6,981 bases of DNA, from assembly GCA_900545505.1 (NCBI GenBank), contig UQZC01000085.1:1-6981 (forward strand). The letters are read 5' to 3'. The notes beneath the pieces were generated by a model, which did not search any database, was not told where the DNA came from, and saw only the letters and a list, made by a program, of their open reading frames with translations. This document shows, one piece after another, positions 1 through 5,749 of this stretch. Numbering within the stretch: the first letter of the stretch is position 1; the number at the start of each line of letters is the position of its first letter. The translations under genes and the position numbers were made by a program. The stretch comes from an uncultured Collinsella sp. (lineage in GTDB: Bacteria > Actinomycetota > Coriobacteriia > Coriobacteriales > Coriobacteriaceae).

Positions 1-210
1 GCGCAGGGGGCGCTGACGCGGCCCTCCCTCTTACACCACAAAAATTCGCGCGATCTTGAAAGCCGTCAAACGCCCTTTAAAGGGGGTTAGATAAATTGAT
101 TTTGAGCCCATTTTCGCTCAGAGCAGGCCGAAAAATATGACACCTCTTTTGCAACAGTACTCATATTTGGCATTTTTTGACCACGGGGTCCAAAACCATG
201 CCCCAAAACA
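1..210. other. Non-coding AT-rich intergenic stretch with small inverted repeats
   Basis: No supportable gene is visible here. Short open frames run from the left edge or through the terminator, but none has a ribosome binding site or a recognisable product. The stretch holds a perfect 12-bp palindrome CCCTTTAAAGGG at 73-84, a small TGAGC/GCTCA hairpin around 104-121, and a perfect 8-bp inverted repeat AAATATGA (133-140) / TCATATTT (161-168) with a 20-nt spacer. This much structure in non-coding DNA, and its general look, suggest part of a dispersed intergenic element of this genus. A single copy cannot prove that. Confidence 0.4.
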
Positions 211-213
211 CAA

Positions 214-241
214 AAGGAGGGGCCTCGTAAGGCCCCTCCTT
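214..241 (-). terminator. Intrinsic terminator downstream of the ygjI-like permease
   Basis: A perfect 12-bp GC-rich stem (214-225 pairing with 230-241) closes a 4-nt loop. On the minus strand it is followed by a T-rich run TTTTGTGTTTT (from 213 downward). It lies about 47 nt past the permease stop codon at 289, in the correct orientation to end the leftward ebgA-ebgC-permease unit. The plus strand has no T run after the stem, so it is not an obvious bidirectional terminator. Confidence 0.88.
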
Positions 242-288
242 AGGAAAGGGAATCGATTTATTCCACAGCCGTAGATTAATCCTAGCCG

Positions 289-1752
289 TTACTCCATCAT
301 GTCAAGGACGGAGGGGCGCAGCTCGTTCTCGGCGGCCTCGGGATCGGTCTCGCGCAGGCGGTTGATGTAGCGGTTGTACCACATCACGGCAAGGCCCAGG
401 AAGACAACCACGCCGCCAACGTTGTAGACCAGCGTCAGCCACAGAGGCTGATCGAGCGGAATGGTGCCGCAGATAAGCACGAAGCAGAAGACCACGAGCA
501 GGAATGCAGCAACGACCAGGCCAAAGCTACGCGAGCCCATGCGGAAGTCACGGGGAGCGGCGTCAAAGTTCTTGCGCAGCATAAAGTAGGCAAGCAAAAT
601 CAGCAGCGGCGGAAGCAGAGCGGTGGCAGCAGTCATGTTGGTGACGATCATGAGCAGGTCGTCGAGGTTACCGGAGCCCAGGGCCGGGATGATCAGGATG
701 GGGACGACGATGGCGAACTGCAGCCAAGCGGCGCGGGCGGGAATGCCATGCTCGTTGAGCTCGACGATCTTGCTACCAAAAACGCCCTTGGGGATCTCGG
801 TGAAGAAAACCTTGATGGGAGCAGAGGTCCACATCATGAGGGAGCCCAGCGTGGCGGCGAGAAGGATCAAGCCGATGGCGCGCGTAGACACTTCCATGGG
901 AATGCCAAAGTGGGCAAAGACAGCGCCGAATACGTCGAAGATACCGGTGGAGATGGCAACGCCGCCCTCGGGGATGAACAGGTTAACCAGCAGCGAAGCG
1001 CCTGCATACAGAAGGCCGATGGTCAGGCCGGCGATAACGACGGTGCGCACGAAGGCCTTGACGCCACCCTTAAGGTCGTTAAGGAACACGCCGACAGACT
1101 CAGCGCCGCCAACGCCCTGGATGATCCAGGCAAGCGTACCGAAGAAGCCCCACGCAGTTGCGAAGTTGCTCATGTCGGGAGCCATGTTAGCGGGAGTAGG
1201 AGCCGTAGCGAACTCAACGCCGCCAAAGGCAGCAGCCAGGGACAGCAGGATGAACACGGCGGTCAGGCCGAGAGCCGCTGTCGAACCGAAGGAGGAAATG
1301 GAGCCGATCCACTTAGCGCCCTTGGTCGAAACCCACGTGGCGATAGCAAAGACGACGATCTCGATAATGGTGATCCACAGCTGCGAAAGCTCGGCGTTGG
1401 CACCAAAGAACACGTAGCTCGCGTAGATGATGACGTTGGGCAGGACGGACGCAAAGAAGAACAGGTTAACGAACCAGTAGCTAAATGCCGTCAGGAACGC
1501 CCAGCGACCACCCATCGAGGTCTTAACCCATGCGTACACGCCCGACTCGGAGTCCTTGTTGAGGCCGACGAACTCGGCGGTAACCAGGGTATAGGGGACA
1601 AAGTACAAAAGCGCGGCGAAAAAGAACGACGGCGCTGCTGCCAAGCCGATGGCCGCGTTGTTGTTGATGATGTTCTTGATACCGAACACGGCGGCGACCG
1701 TCATGCCCAGCAGAGCGAACGAACCAATCGTTCCTCGTTTTTCAGAGCTCAT
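289..1752 (-). CDS. ygjI: YgjI-type APC-superfamily permease of the ebg locus
   Basis: Predicted inner-membrane amino-acid/polyamine/organocation (APC) transporter of 487 residues, close to the usual length of the glutamate:GABA-antiporter-like branch. About 12 hydrophobic segments are visible, roughly at residues 10-28, 39-58, 86-112, 124-142, 155-175, 200-216, 235-262, 268-286, 291-311, 342-358, 364-390 and 408-458, the last perhaps two. Family-like signatures are the N-terminal GTIGSFALLGMT followed by NIINNN, the GGAES segment near 215-219 (comparable to the G-x-E region of TM6 in APC carriers), and VELNEHGIPARAAW near 330-343. The sequence strongly resembles my recollection of E. coli YgjI, whose gene follows ebgC. 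The substrate is unknown; an amino acid, an amine or a conjugate is most likely. The ATG at 1752 is preferred because the upstream in-frame TTG at 1764 would place the Shine-Dalgarno inside the coding region, and the protein family begins near this Met. Ends with TAA at 289-291. Confidence 0.9.
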   Translation of the reverse strand: MSSEKRGTIGSFALLGMTVAAVFGIKNIINNNAAIGLAAAPSFFFAALLYFVPYTLVTAEFVGLNKDSESGVYAWVKTSMGGRWAFLTAFSYWFVNLFFFASVLPNVIIYASYVFFGANAELSQLWITIIEIVVFAIATWVSTKGAKWIGSISSFGSTAALGLTAVFILLSLAAAFGGVEFATAPTPANMAPDMSNFATAWGFFGTLAWIIQGVGGAESVGVFLNDLKGGVKAFVRTVVIAGLTIGLLYAGASLLVNLFIPEGGVAISTGIFDVFGAVFAHFGIPMEVSTRAIGLILLAATLGSLMMWTSAPIKVFFTEIPKGVFGSKIVELNEHGIPARAAWLQFAIVVPILIIPALGSGNLDDLLMIVTNMTAATALLPPLLILLAYFMLRKNFDAAPRDFRMGSRSFGLVVAAFLLVVFCFVLICGTIPLDQPLWLTLVYNVGGVVVFLGLAVMWYNRYINRLRETDPEAAENELRPSVLDMME

Positions 1753-1755
1753 AAG

Positions 1756-1762
1756 CCCTCCC
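1756..1762 (-). promoter_or_regulatory. Ribosome binding site that fixes the permease start at 1752
   Basis: The minus strand reads GGGAGGG, then CTT, then ATG. The purine run sits immediately before the ATG at 1752. If translation began at the in-frame TTG (1764), this run would encode Gly-Gly and no Shine-Dalgarno would precede the TTG. The spacing to the ATG is short (about 4-5 nt from the GGAG core) but workable. Confidence 0.8.
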
Positions 1763-1788
1763 AATCATCTGTTAAATGTCATCTAAAC

Positions 1789-1872
1789 CCGTCCGAGCTG
1801 CAGGTGCAAACACGGACGGCGCACCTGCTAAGGGGAATGGGGAAAAGGGAGTCAACAAAGCCATCCCCCTTA
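1789..1872 (-). other. Structured leader between ebgC and the permease, with interleaved stems
   Basis: The 153-nt gap between ebgC and the permease is rich in inverted repeats. Repeat A is a 12-bp stem with one G-U pair (1861-1872 with 1829-1840, loop 20 nt). Repeat B is a perfect 8-bp stem, GCAGGTGC (1800-1807) with GCACCTGC (1821-1828), starting directly next to A. Repeat C is a perfect 7-bp stem, CCGTCCG (1789-1795) with CGGACGG (1813-1819). B and C cross each other, so in RNA they either exclude each other or form an H-type pseudoknot. No clear T run follows A, B or C, so none is a convincing terminator. The region could be an RNA control element, an intergenic repeat or a site that stabilises the upstream message. 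Confidence 0.45.
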
Positions 1873-1905
1873 ACGGCGCGAAGCAAACGTCCAGGCGGAC
1901 GAATA

Positions 1906-2361
1906 CTACTTGTTGGGGAAGGAATAACCTTCAACCGTCACGTGCAGCACCACGACGCGGGGATCCGAAGCCTCGGCGATAACACGGTAGGCCTCGTCAA
2001 TTTCGATGACGGCAACGCCGCCGGCGGGAATCGTCACGGTCTCCCCCGCGCCTTCAAAGCGCTCGCGATCGTCGATATCGCTGTAGGCGCGCGTACAGGT
2101 AAGATCGGCCTTGGAAGCCACCTCGACAGTCAGGTCGCCGTCGAGCGGGGCGAGCACGGCATGATAGCGACGGTGACCGACCAGATCGGCGGTAGCCGCC
2201 TCGTGGGCGTTCACCCACCAATACACCAGCGAGTCGCCGATGGAGTACGCCACATCGTGCTGCAGTTCAGAAACGCCGTCGAGCGCCTGTCCGGTACACA
2301 TCCACTTCTTGACGGACTTCATCTGAGCGTCGAAATCGGCGCGCGAGTTAAAGACATGCAT
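1906..2361 (-). CDS. ebgC: Beta-galactosidase small subunit EbgC (YhcH/YjgK/YiaL, DUF386 family)
   Basis: A 151-residue cytoplasmic protein of the DUF386 family, practically the same length as E. coli EbgC. In E. coli it associates with EbgA in an alpha4-beta4 enzyme and is needed for full beta-galactosidase activity. Visible family segments are HDVAYSIGDS (35-44), GHRRYHAVL (62-70), GAGETVTIPAGG (104-115), DEAYRVI (122-128) and the C-terminal VTVEGYSFPNK. The DUF386 fold is a small cupin-like beta barrel. The DEAYR segment has Asp where I recall a His (HEAYR) in the E. coli protein, which might alter a metal or ligand site; that comparison is from memory. The gene starts 3 nt after the ebgA stop codon, with a strong Shine-Dalgarno inside the ebgA 3' end, so translation is probably coupled. 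No transmembrane segment or signal peptide is seen. Confidence 0.93.
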   Translation of the reverse strand: MHVFNSRADFDAQMKSVKKWMCTGQALDGVSELQHDVAYSIGDSLVYWWVNAHEAATADLVGHRRYHAVLAPLDGDLTVEVASKADLTCTRAYSDIDDRERFEGAGETVTIPAGGVAVIEIDEAYRVIAEASDPRVVVLHVTVEGYSFPNK

Positions 2362-2364
2362 GAC

Positions 2365-5300
2365 TTATGCCTCCTTAATGGGTGCCAGTGCCTGAGCCAG
2401 ATCGGCAGACGTCAGCGGTCGCAGGGACACCTCAAAGCTGAAGCTCTCAAAACGGGTGCGATAGGAATCGAGCACCTCGGAACCCCAAGAGTTCGAACCA
2501 AGGCCGAGCAGCTGGTCGTTGATGTTGACCGTAACCGTGTCGCCCTTGACAAGGTCGTAGACGTGCTTGGCGTTATCGATGGCCTCGCAGCTATAGGGCC
2601 ATGCCGAGAACGAGAACGGATTGGAGGCAGCGTCAGCCGGACGCGTCACCAGCACGCCGTCACCGTGGCTAGAGCGCAGGGCAACCCAGCGGGTACCCTC
2701 GCGGTTGGCACAATCCTGGGGCATGACATACGGCGTGAATATGTCGTCGACCGTAGTGCGGTAATGACCGACCGGGTTGGCGCGCAGCGAGTCCGGATAG
2801 TTCTCGCCCGGGCCGTGGCCATACCACTCGACGGCACGATCGCAACCGGGGACCTCAAAGGAGATGCCGATGCGCGGGATGATATCCGAGTAATCGCCGT
2901 AGGGCTCGCCGGAAACCTTGAGGTCGACGCGACCGCTCGGAAGCACGGTGTAGACAAGCTCGACGCGCATGCCGAACGCACGGACGGGAGGAGCAATGCG
3001 TTGGCTCACGGTAACGACGACCGCATTGCCGTCCTGCTTCCAAGAAACCTTGCGGGTGGACGTCTGCATTACATCGATGAAGTTATCCTTCCACAGGGAG
3101 TCGTACTCCTGGGCGTGGTTGTCGACGAGCGGATGCCAAAAACCAACCTGGGGGCCAGAGGCCATGACGTCGCGGCCGGATGCCTTCCACTCGCTCACGG
3201 TGCCGTTTACCTTGCTGAAGGTCAGCTCGCCGTTGAGGGAGTGAATGCGAATCTCCTGCTCGGTCTCCTCGACCGTAAGCTCAGGACGAGCGGGGGCGGC
3301 GATGGCCGGCGCCGGATGGTTTGCGATGGCAAACTGGCTTGCGCCCAGTTGGAACATCGGCTCGCACCAGACGTGAGCGGCCATGGTGTAGGCGCGCACG
3401 GTCAGCAGGGTCTCGCCCACTGCGGCCTCGCGAATCACCAGTGGCAGTTGGACGGACTCGCCGGGGGCAACCGCACCGGGCATGAGCGTCTTGCGGCAGA
3501 CCACGTCGCCGTCCACCAGGGTCTCGGCCGACAGGCAGACATCCTCGAGGGTGGTAAACCAACGCTTGTTGGTGACAGTCAGCTCGCCCGCCTCGGCATC
3601 GTAGGCCATGCGAACCGGGCAGATGACCTGGCCGTACTCGGTAAGGCCCGGGCTCGGCTGCTGCCAAGGGAACACCATGCCATCGATGCAGAAGTTGCTG
3701 TTGTTGGGATAATCGCCGTTGTCGCCGCCATACATGTCGTAGGCAACGCCGTCCTCGGTCACAGCAGCCAAACCGTGGTCGCACCACTCCCAAATGAACT
3801 GGCCCTGGATGCAATCCCAACGATCGAAGACCTCCTGGTACTCGGACAGGCCTCCGGGGCCATTACCCATGGAGTGGCCATACTCGCAGTTAATGCGCGG
3901 CTTGGGGAACGGATGCTCGCCAAAGTCGTTCATCTGCGAAACACGGGAGTACATGGTGGAGATGACGTCGACGGTATCGGCGTTGCGATCCTCCTCGTAA
4001 TGGACCGGACGACCGTCGAGTTCGTGAGCCTTGGCGTACATCGCGCGGATGTTGCAGCCATAGCCGCTCTCGTTGCCCATCGACCACATGATGATGCACG
4101 CGTGGTTGCGCTCCTGCATCACCAGGCGCTCAACACGGTCGACGTAGGCAGGCTCCCATGCCGGGTCGTCGGTGACCAGGGCGATGTTGCCGATATTCTC
4201 GAAGCCGTGGCTCTCCATATCGGTCTCGGCGACCAGCATGATGCCATACTCATCGCACAGCTCGTAGAAGCGCGGGTCATTGGCATAGTGAGAGGTGCGC
4301 ACCGCGTTGATGTTGTGCTGCTTCATGAGCTCCAGGTCGCGGCGCATGCGATCGAGGCCCACGGCGCGGCCCTTGTGATCGTCGTGATCGTGGCGGTTGA
4401 CGCCATGCATCTTAAAGTAAGTGCCGTTGAGGTAGATATGATTGCCCTCGACCGTCACCTCGGCAAGACCCTGGCGATGCGGGGCGTACTCGCTGACCTC
4501 GTCACCGTCGTAGACCTCAAACGTAAGGTCATAAAGGAAGGGGTCCTCGGGATTCCAGAAGTGGGCATCGGCAACGCTGCACTCGGCATGGCCGTCGACG
4601 CACTCGCCCGTAGCGACCACATTCTGGCCATCGCTGAGCGTATACACGACGCGGGTAGCGCCCTCGGCCACCGTATCGAGCGTGATCAGAGCGGCATCGC
4701 CCTCGCGGTGCGTGCGGAACCTAAAGTCGACCAGGTGCGCGGCGGGACGCTGCATAAGGTACACATCGCGAAAGATGCCCGATGCCCACCACATATCCTG
4801 GTCCTCGATATAGCTGCCATCGCTGTACTGCAGGACCTTGACCGCAAACAGGTTGTCGCCCTCGACGAGCGCGTCGGTCACGTCGAACTCGGCAGACAGG
4901 CGCGAACCCTTGGTCATGCCGATATACTGACCGTTGACGTACAGCTCGCCATAGCTCTCGATGCCGTCGAAGCGAATGATCTCGCGCGCGCCGGCAGGAA
5001 CGGCGGGAAGGTTGACGATGCGCTGGTAGACGCCCGTGGGGTCGTCGGAGGGAACGAACGGCTGATCCACCGGGAACGGGAAGCCCTCGTCGGTATAGGC
5101 GAGATTGCCATAGCCGTCTACCTGCCATAGGTGCGGAACCTCCACGTGATCCCACTCGGGCTCGTACGTGCAAAGTGCCTCGTTGGAGACGGCCGCGGGG
5201 CCCTCAAAAAGGCGGAACTGCCACGAGCCGGACAGCTGGACAAATCCGCGCGACAGCTCGCGGCTGTACGTAGCAGCGAGATCGGCAGTCTCATAACCCA

Positions 5301-5373
5301 TAAAGTACGCATGGGGTGCCAGGCGGTTCCTGTGGGTGAGCGCTTGGTTTTCCCAATCGTTAATGGCGTCCAT
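2365..5373 (-). CDS. ebgA: GH2 beta-galactosidase large subunit, EbgA type
   Basis: A 1002-residue glycoside hydrolase family 2 enzyme that hydrolyses terminal beta-D-galactosides by a retaining mechanism; E. coli EbgA and LacZ are just over 1000 residues. Order of domains: N-terminal sugar-binding jelly roll (about 45-210, with DPTGVYQR, RFDGIESYGELYVNG and SDGSYIEDQDMW), immunoglobulin-like domain (about 211-305), TIM barrel (about 310-590), second Ig-like domain (about 595-690) and C-terminal Bgal_small_N beta-sandwich (about 705-990). Predicted acid/base is Glu435 in WSMGNESGYG and predicted nucleophile Glu497 in INCEYGHSMGN. VNRHDH (325-330) and NAVRTSHY (356-363) match LacZ active-site segments. 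FWHPLVDNHAQEYDSLW and LGLGSNSWGSEVLDSYR near the C-terminus are EbgA-like. No signal peptide is seen, so it should be cytoplasmic. AAGGAG (5381-5386) lies 7 nt before the ATG. All key residues are present and the gene looks intact. Confidence 0.95.
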   Translation of the reverse strand: MDAINDWENQALTHRNRLAPHAYFMGYETADLAATYSRELSRGFVQLSGSWQFRLFEGPAAVSNEALCTYEPEWDHVEVPHLWQVDGYGNLAYTDEGFPFPVDQPFVPSDDPTGVYQRIVNLPAVPAGAREIIRFDGIESYGELYVNGQYIGMTKGSRLSAEFDVTDALVEGDNLFAVKVLQYSDGSYIEDQDMWWASGIFRDVYLMQRPAAHLVDFRFRTHREGDAALITLDTVAEGATRVVYTLSDGQNVVATGECVDGHAECSVADAHFWNPEDPFLYDLTFEVYDGDEVSEYAPHRQGLAEVTVEGNHIYLNGTYFKMHGVNRHDHDDHKGRAVGLDRMRRDLELMKQHNINAVRTSHYANDPRFYELCDEYGIMLVAETDMESHGFENIGNIALVTDDPAWEPAYVDRVERLVMQERNHACIIMWSMGNESGYGCNIRAMYAKAHELDGRPVHYEEDRNADTVDVISTMYSRVSQMNDFGEHPFPKPRINCEYGHSMGNGPGGLSEYQEVFDRWDCIQGQFIWEWCDHGLAAVTEDGVAYDMYGGDNGDYPNNSNFCIDGMVFPWQQPSPGLTEYGQVICPVRMAYDAEAGELTVTNKRWFTTLEDVCLSAETLVDGDVVCRKTLMPGAVAPGESVQLPLVIREAAVGETLLTVRAYTMAAHVWCEPMFQLGASQFAIANHPAPAIAAPARPELTVEETEQEIRIHSLNGELTFSKVNGTVSEWKASGRDVMASGPQVGFWHPLVDNHAQEYDSLWKDNFIDVMQTSTRKVSWKQDGNAVVVTVSQRIAPPVRAFGMRVELVYTVLPSGRVDLKVSGEPYGDYSDIIPRIGISFEVPGCDRAVEWYGHGPGENYPDSLRANPVGHYRTTVDDIFTPYVMPQDCANREGTRWVALRSSHGDGVLVTRPADAASNPFSFSAWPYSCEAIDNAKHVYDLVKGDTVTVNINDQLLGLGSNSWGSEVLDSYRTRFESFSFEVSLRPLTSADLAQALAPIKEA
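2370..2376 (-). promoter_or_regulatory. ebgC ribosome binding site embedded in the last ebgA codons
   Basis: The minus strand AAGGAGG is made of the final Lys and Glu codons of ebgA plus the first base of its Ala codon, just before the TAA stop. It lies 8 nt upstream of the ebgC ATG at 2361. This is a near-consensus Shine-Dalgarno at good spacing, and ribosomes ending ebgA translation would stop directly over it. The arrangement favours balanced synthesis of the two subunits. Confidence 0.85.
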
Positions 5374-5407
5374 GGTGATGCTCCTTCGTCATCGTAGTGC
5401 TTCTTTG

Positions 5408-5420
5408 TGCAACCGGTTGT
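5408..5420. promoter_or_regulatory. LacI-type operator O1 (over the predicted ebgA transcription start)
   Basis: TGCAACCGGTTGT with a perfect 10-bp palindromic core CAACCGGTTG (5410-5419) and the central CG typical of LacI-family operators. It lies just downstream of the predicted ebgA -10 box, covering the expected start site near 5418, so bound repressor would block initiation. The divergent LacI-family protein is the obvious ligand. Confidence 0.85.
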
Positions 5421-5424
5421 CCTT

Positions 5425-5454
5425 ATCTTACGGGCGGTGCAAAAATCTATGCAA
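5425..5454 (-). promoter_or_regulatory. Candidate ebgA promoter
   Basis: On the minus strand a -35-like TTGCAT (5449-5454) and a -10-like TAAGAT (5425-5430, four of six consensus bases) are separated by 18 nt. The -35 is weak. Its -35 overlaps operator O2 and its predicted start overlaps O1, the arrangement expected for a LacI-repressed promoter. The predicted 5' leader is about 45 nt, ending in AAGGAG 7 nt before the ebgA ATG. Confidence 0.5.
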
Positions 5455-5462
5455 CCGGTTGT
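5450..5462. promoter_or_regulatory. LacI-type operator O2 (over the predicted ebgA -35)
   Basis: Second identical copy of TGCAACCGGTTGT (core 5452-5461). Its centre is 42 bp from O1, four turns of B-DNA, so repressors at O1 and O2 would face the same side of the helix. It overlaps the candidate -35 box of ebgA. Confidence 0.85.
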
Positions 5463-5494
5463 CCGCCGAACGGTCGATTTTGCCGGATTAACGG

Positions 5495-5513
5495 TGCAAC
5501 CGGTTGTACAACC
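5495..5513. promoter_or_regulatory. LacI-type operator O3 with an overlapping second palindrome
   Basis: Third identical copy of TGCAACCGGTTGT (5495-5507, core 5497-5506), centred 45 bp from O2 and 87 bp from O1. Its right half-site is shared with a perfect 12-bp palindrome GGTTGTACAACC (5502-5513), so three half-sites lie in tandem. It may be an auxiliary site for looping or a site with two binding registers. Confidence 0.8.
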
Positions 5514-5514
5514 A

Positions 5515-5541
5515 TGACACTTATGTCACCCTAAGCTTAGG
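5515..5541. promoter_or_regulatory. Two adjacent palindromes beyond O3, possible sites for a second regulator
   Basis: TGACA-N4-TGTCA (5515-5528) is followed 1 nt later by the perfect 12-bp palindrome CCTAAGCTTAGG (5530-5541). Neither shares the operator core. They lie about 95-125 bp upstream of the predicted ebgA start, where an activator or second regulator could act. The binding protein is not known to me. Confidence 0.4.
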
Positions 5542-5683
5542 TACACAGCACAGGGCATCGTTCTTGAACTCACAAGCAACTGTCGCGCCTGCCTATGTCT
5601 CGCCCATGCATACCATGCTCAGTCGCAGTTTGATTGCAACACGACACCGGTCACCGGATATCATGAACGCTGTTCAGGCGCAC

Positions 5684-5689
5684 TATAGT
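5684..5689 (+). promoter_or_regulatory. Candidate -10 box of the LacI-family gene
   Basis: TATAGT matches five of six -10 consensus bases and lies about 60 nt before the ATG at 5750. No good -35 lies 16-18 nt upstream. A second -10-like TATCAT at 5659-5664 has a TTGCAA at 5634-5639 with a long 19-nt spacer. Either or both may be used. Confidence 0.35.
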
Positions 5690-5749
5690 AAGCTGTATCC
5701 GCATTAGCCTTTATCGATAGCCCACCGACCCAATTGCACAGGAGACGCC

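Larger units (their letters stand above)
5374..5749. promoter_or_regulatory. Divergent control region between ebgA and the LacI-family gene
   Basis: A 376-nt gene-free stretch controls two divergent genes. The ebgA-proximal half (5405-5545) is packed with palindromes: three identical operator copies and, past the third, three more palindromes. The regulator-proximal half (5545-5690) shows no clear repeats except an ACCGGT core at 5646-5651, which could be a decayed operator. Open frames crossing it begin inside an operator or lack a Shine-Dalgarno and are not believed to be genes. Confidence 0.85.

Noticed and set aside
136..273. 45-codon plus-strand frame (starting MTPLLQQYSYLAFF) crossing the terminator hairpin
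   Set aside because: No ribosome binding site, and it reads straight through the strong terminator stem of the opposite-strand unit; likely chance.
1765..1782. Five-codon leader ORF (ATG to TGA, Met-Thr-Phe-Asn-Arg) just before the permease Shine-Dalgarno
   Set aside because: No Shine-Dalgarno is visible and there is no run of regulatory codons; a frame this short is easily due to chance.
1851..1857. TTGACT in the ebgC-permease gap as the -35 of a permease promoter
   Set aside because: The hexamer 17 nt downstream (CTTAGC) is a poor -10, and the site lies in the loop of repeat A; an internal promoter cannot be supported.
1776..1982. 68-codon plus-strand frame across the ebgC-permease gap
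   Set aside because: No convincing Shine-Dalgarno, overlaps the ebgC 3' end and the structured leader, and the peptide is basic low-complexity.
748..5130. A stop-free plus-strand frame of 1460 codons running antisense to ebgA, ebgC and the permease
   Set aside because: It is codon-aligned with all three minus-strand genes, which happen to share one frame; it stays open because TTA, CTA and TCA codons are absent from them. Its translation is low-complexity and resembles nothing, while the minus-strand frames are clear conserved proteins. The 153-nt gap is open by chance.
5641..5653. ACCGGT core (5646-5651) as a fourth, autoregulatory operator
   Set aside because: Only the central six bases match; the flanking AAC/GTT bases of the 13-mer are lost, so it is not supported as an operator by sequence alone.
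5504..5707. 67-codon plus-strand frame in the divergent control region
   Set aside because: It begins with a TTG inside operator O3, has no Shine-Dalgarno and overlaps the palindrome cluster and the promoter of the regulator gene.
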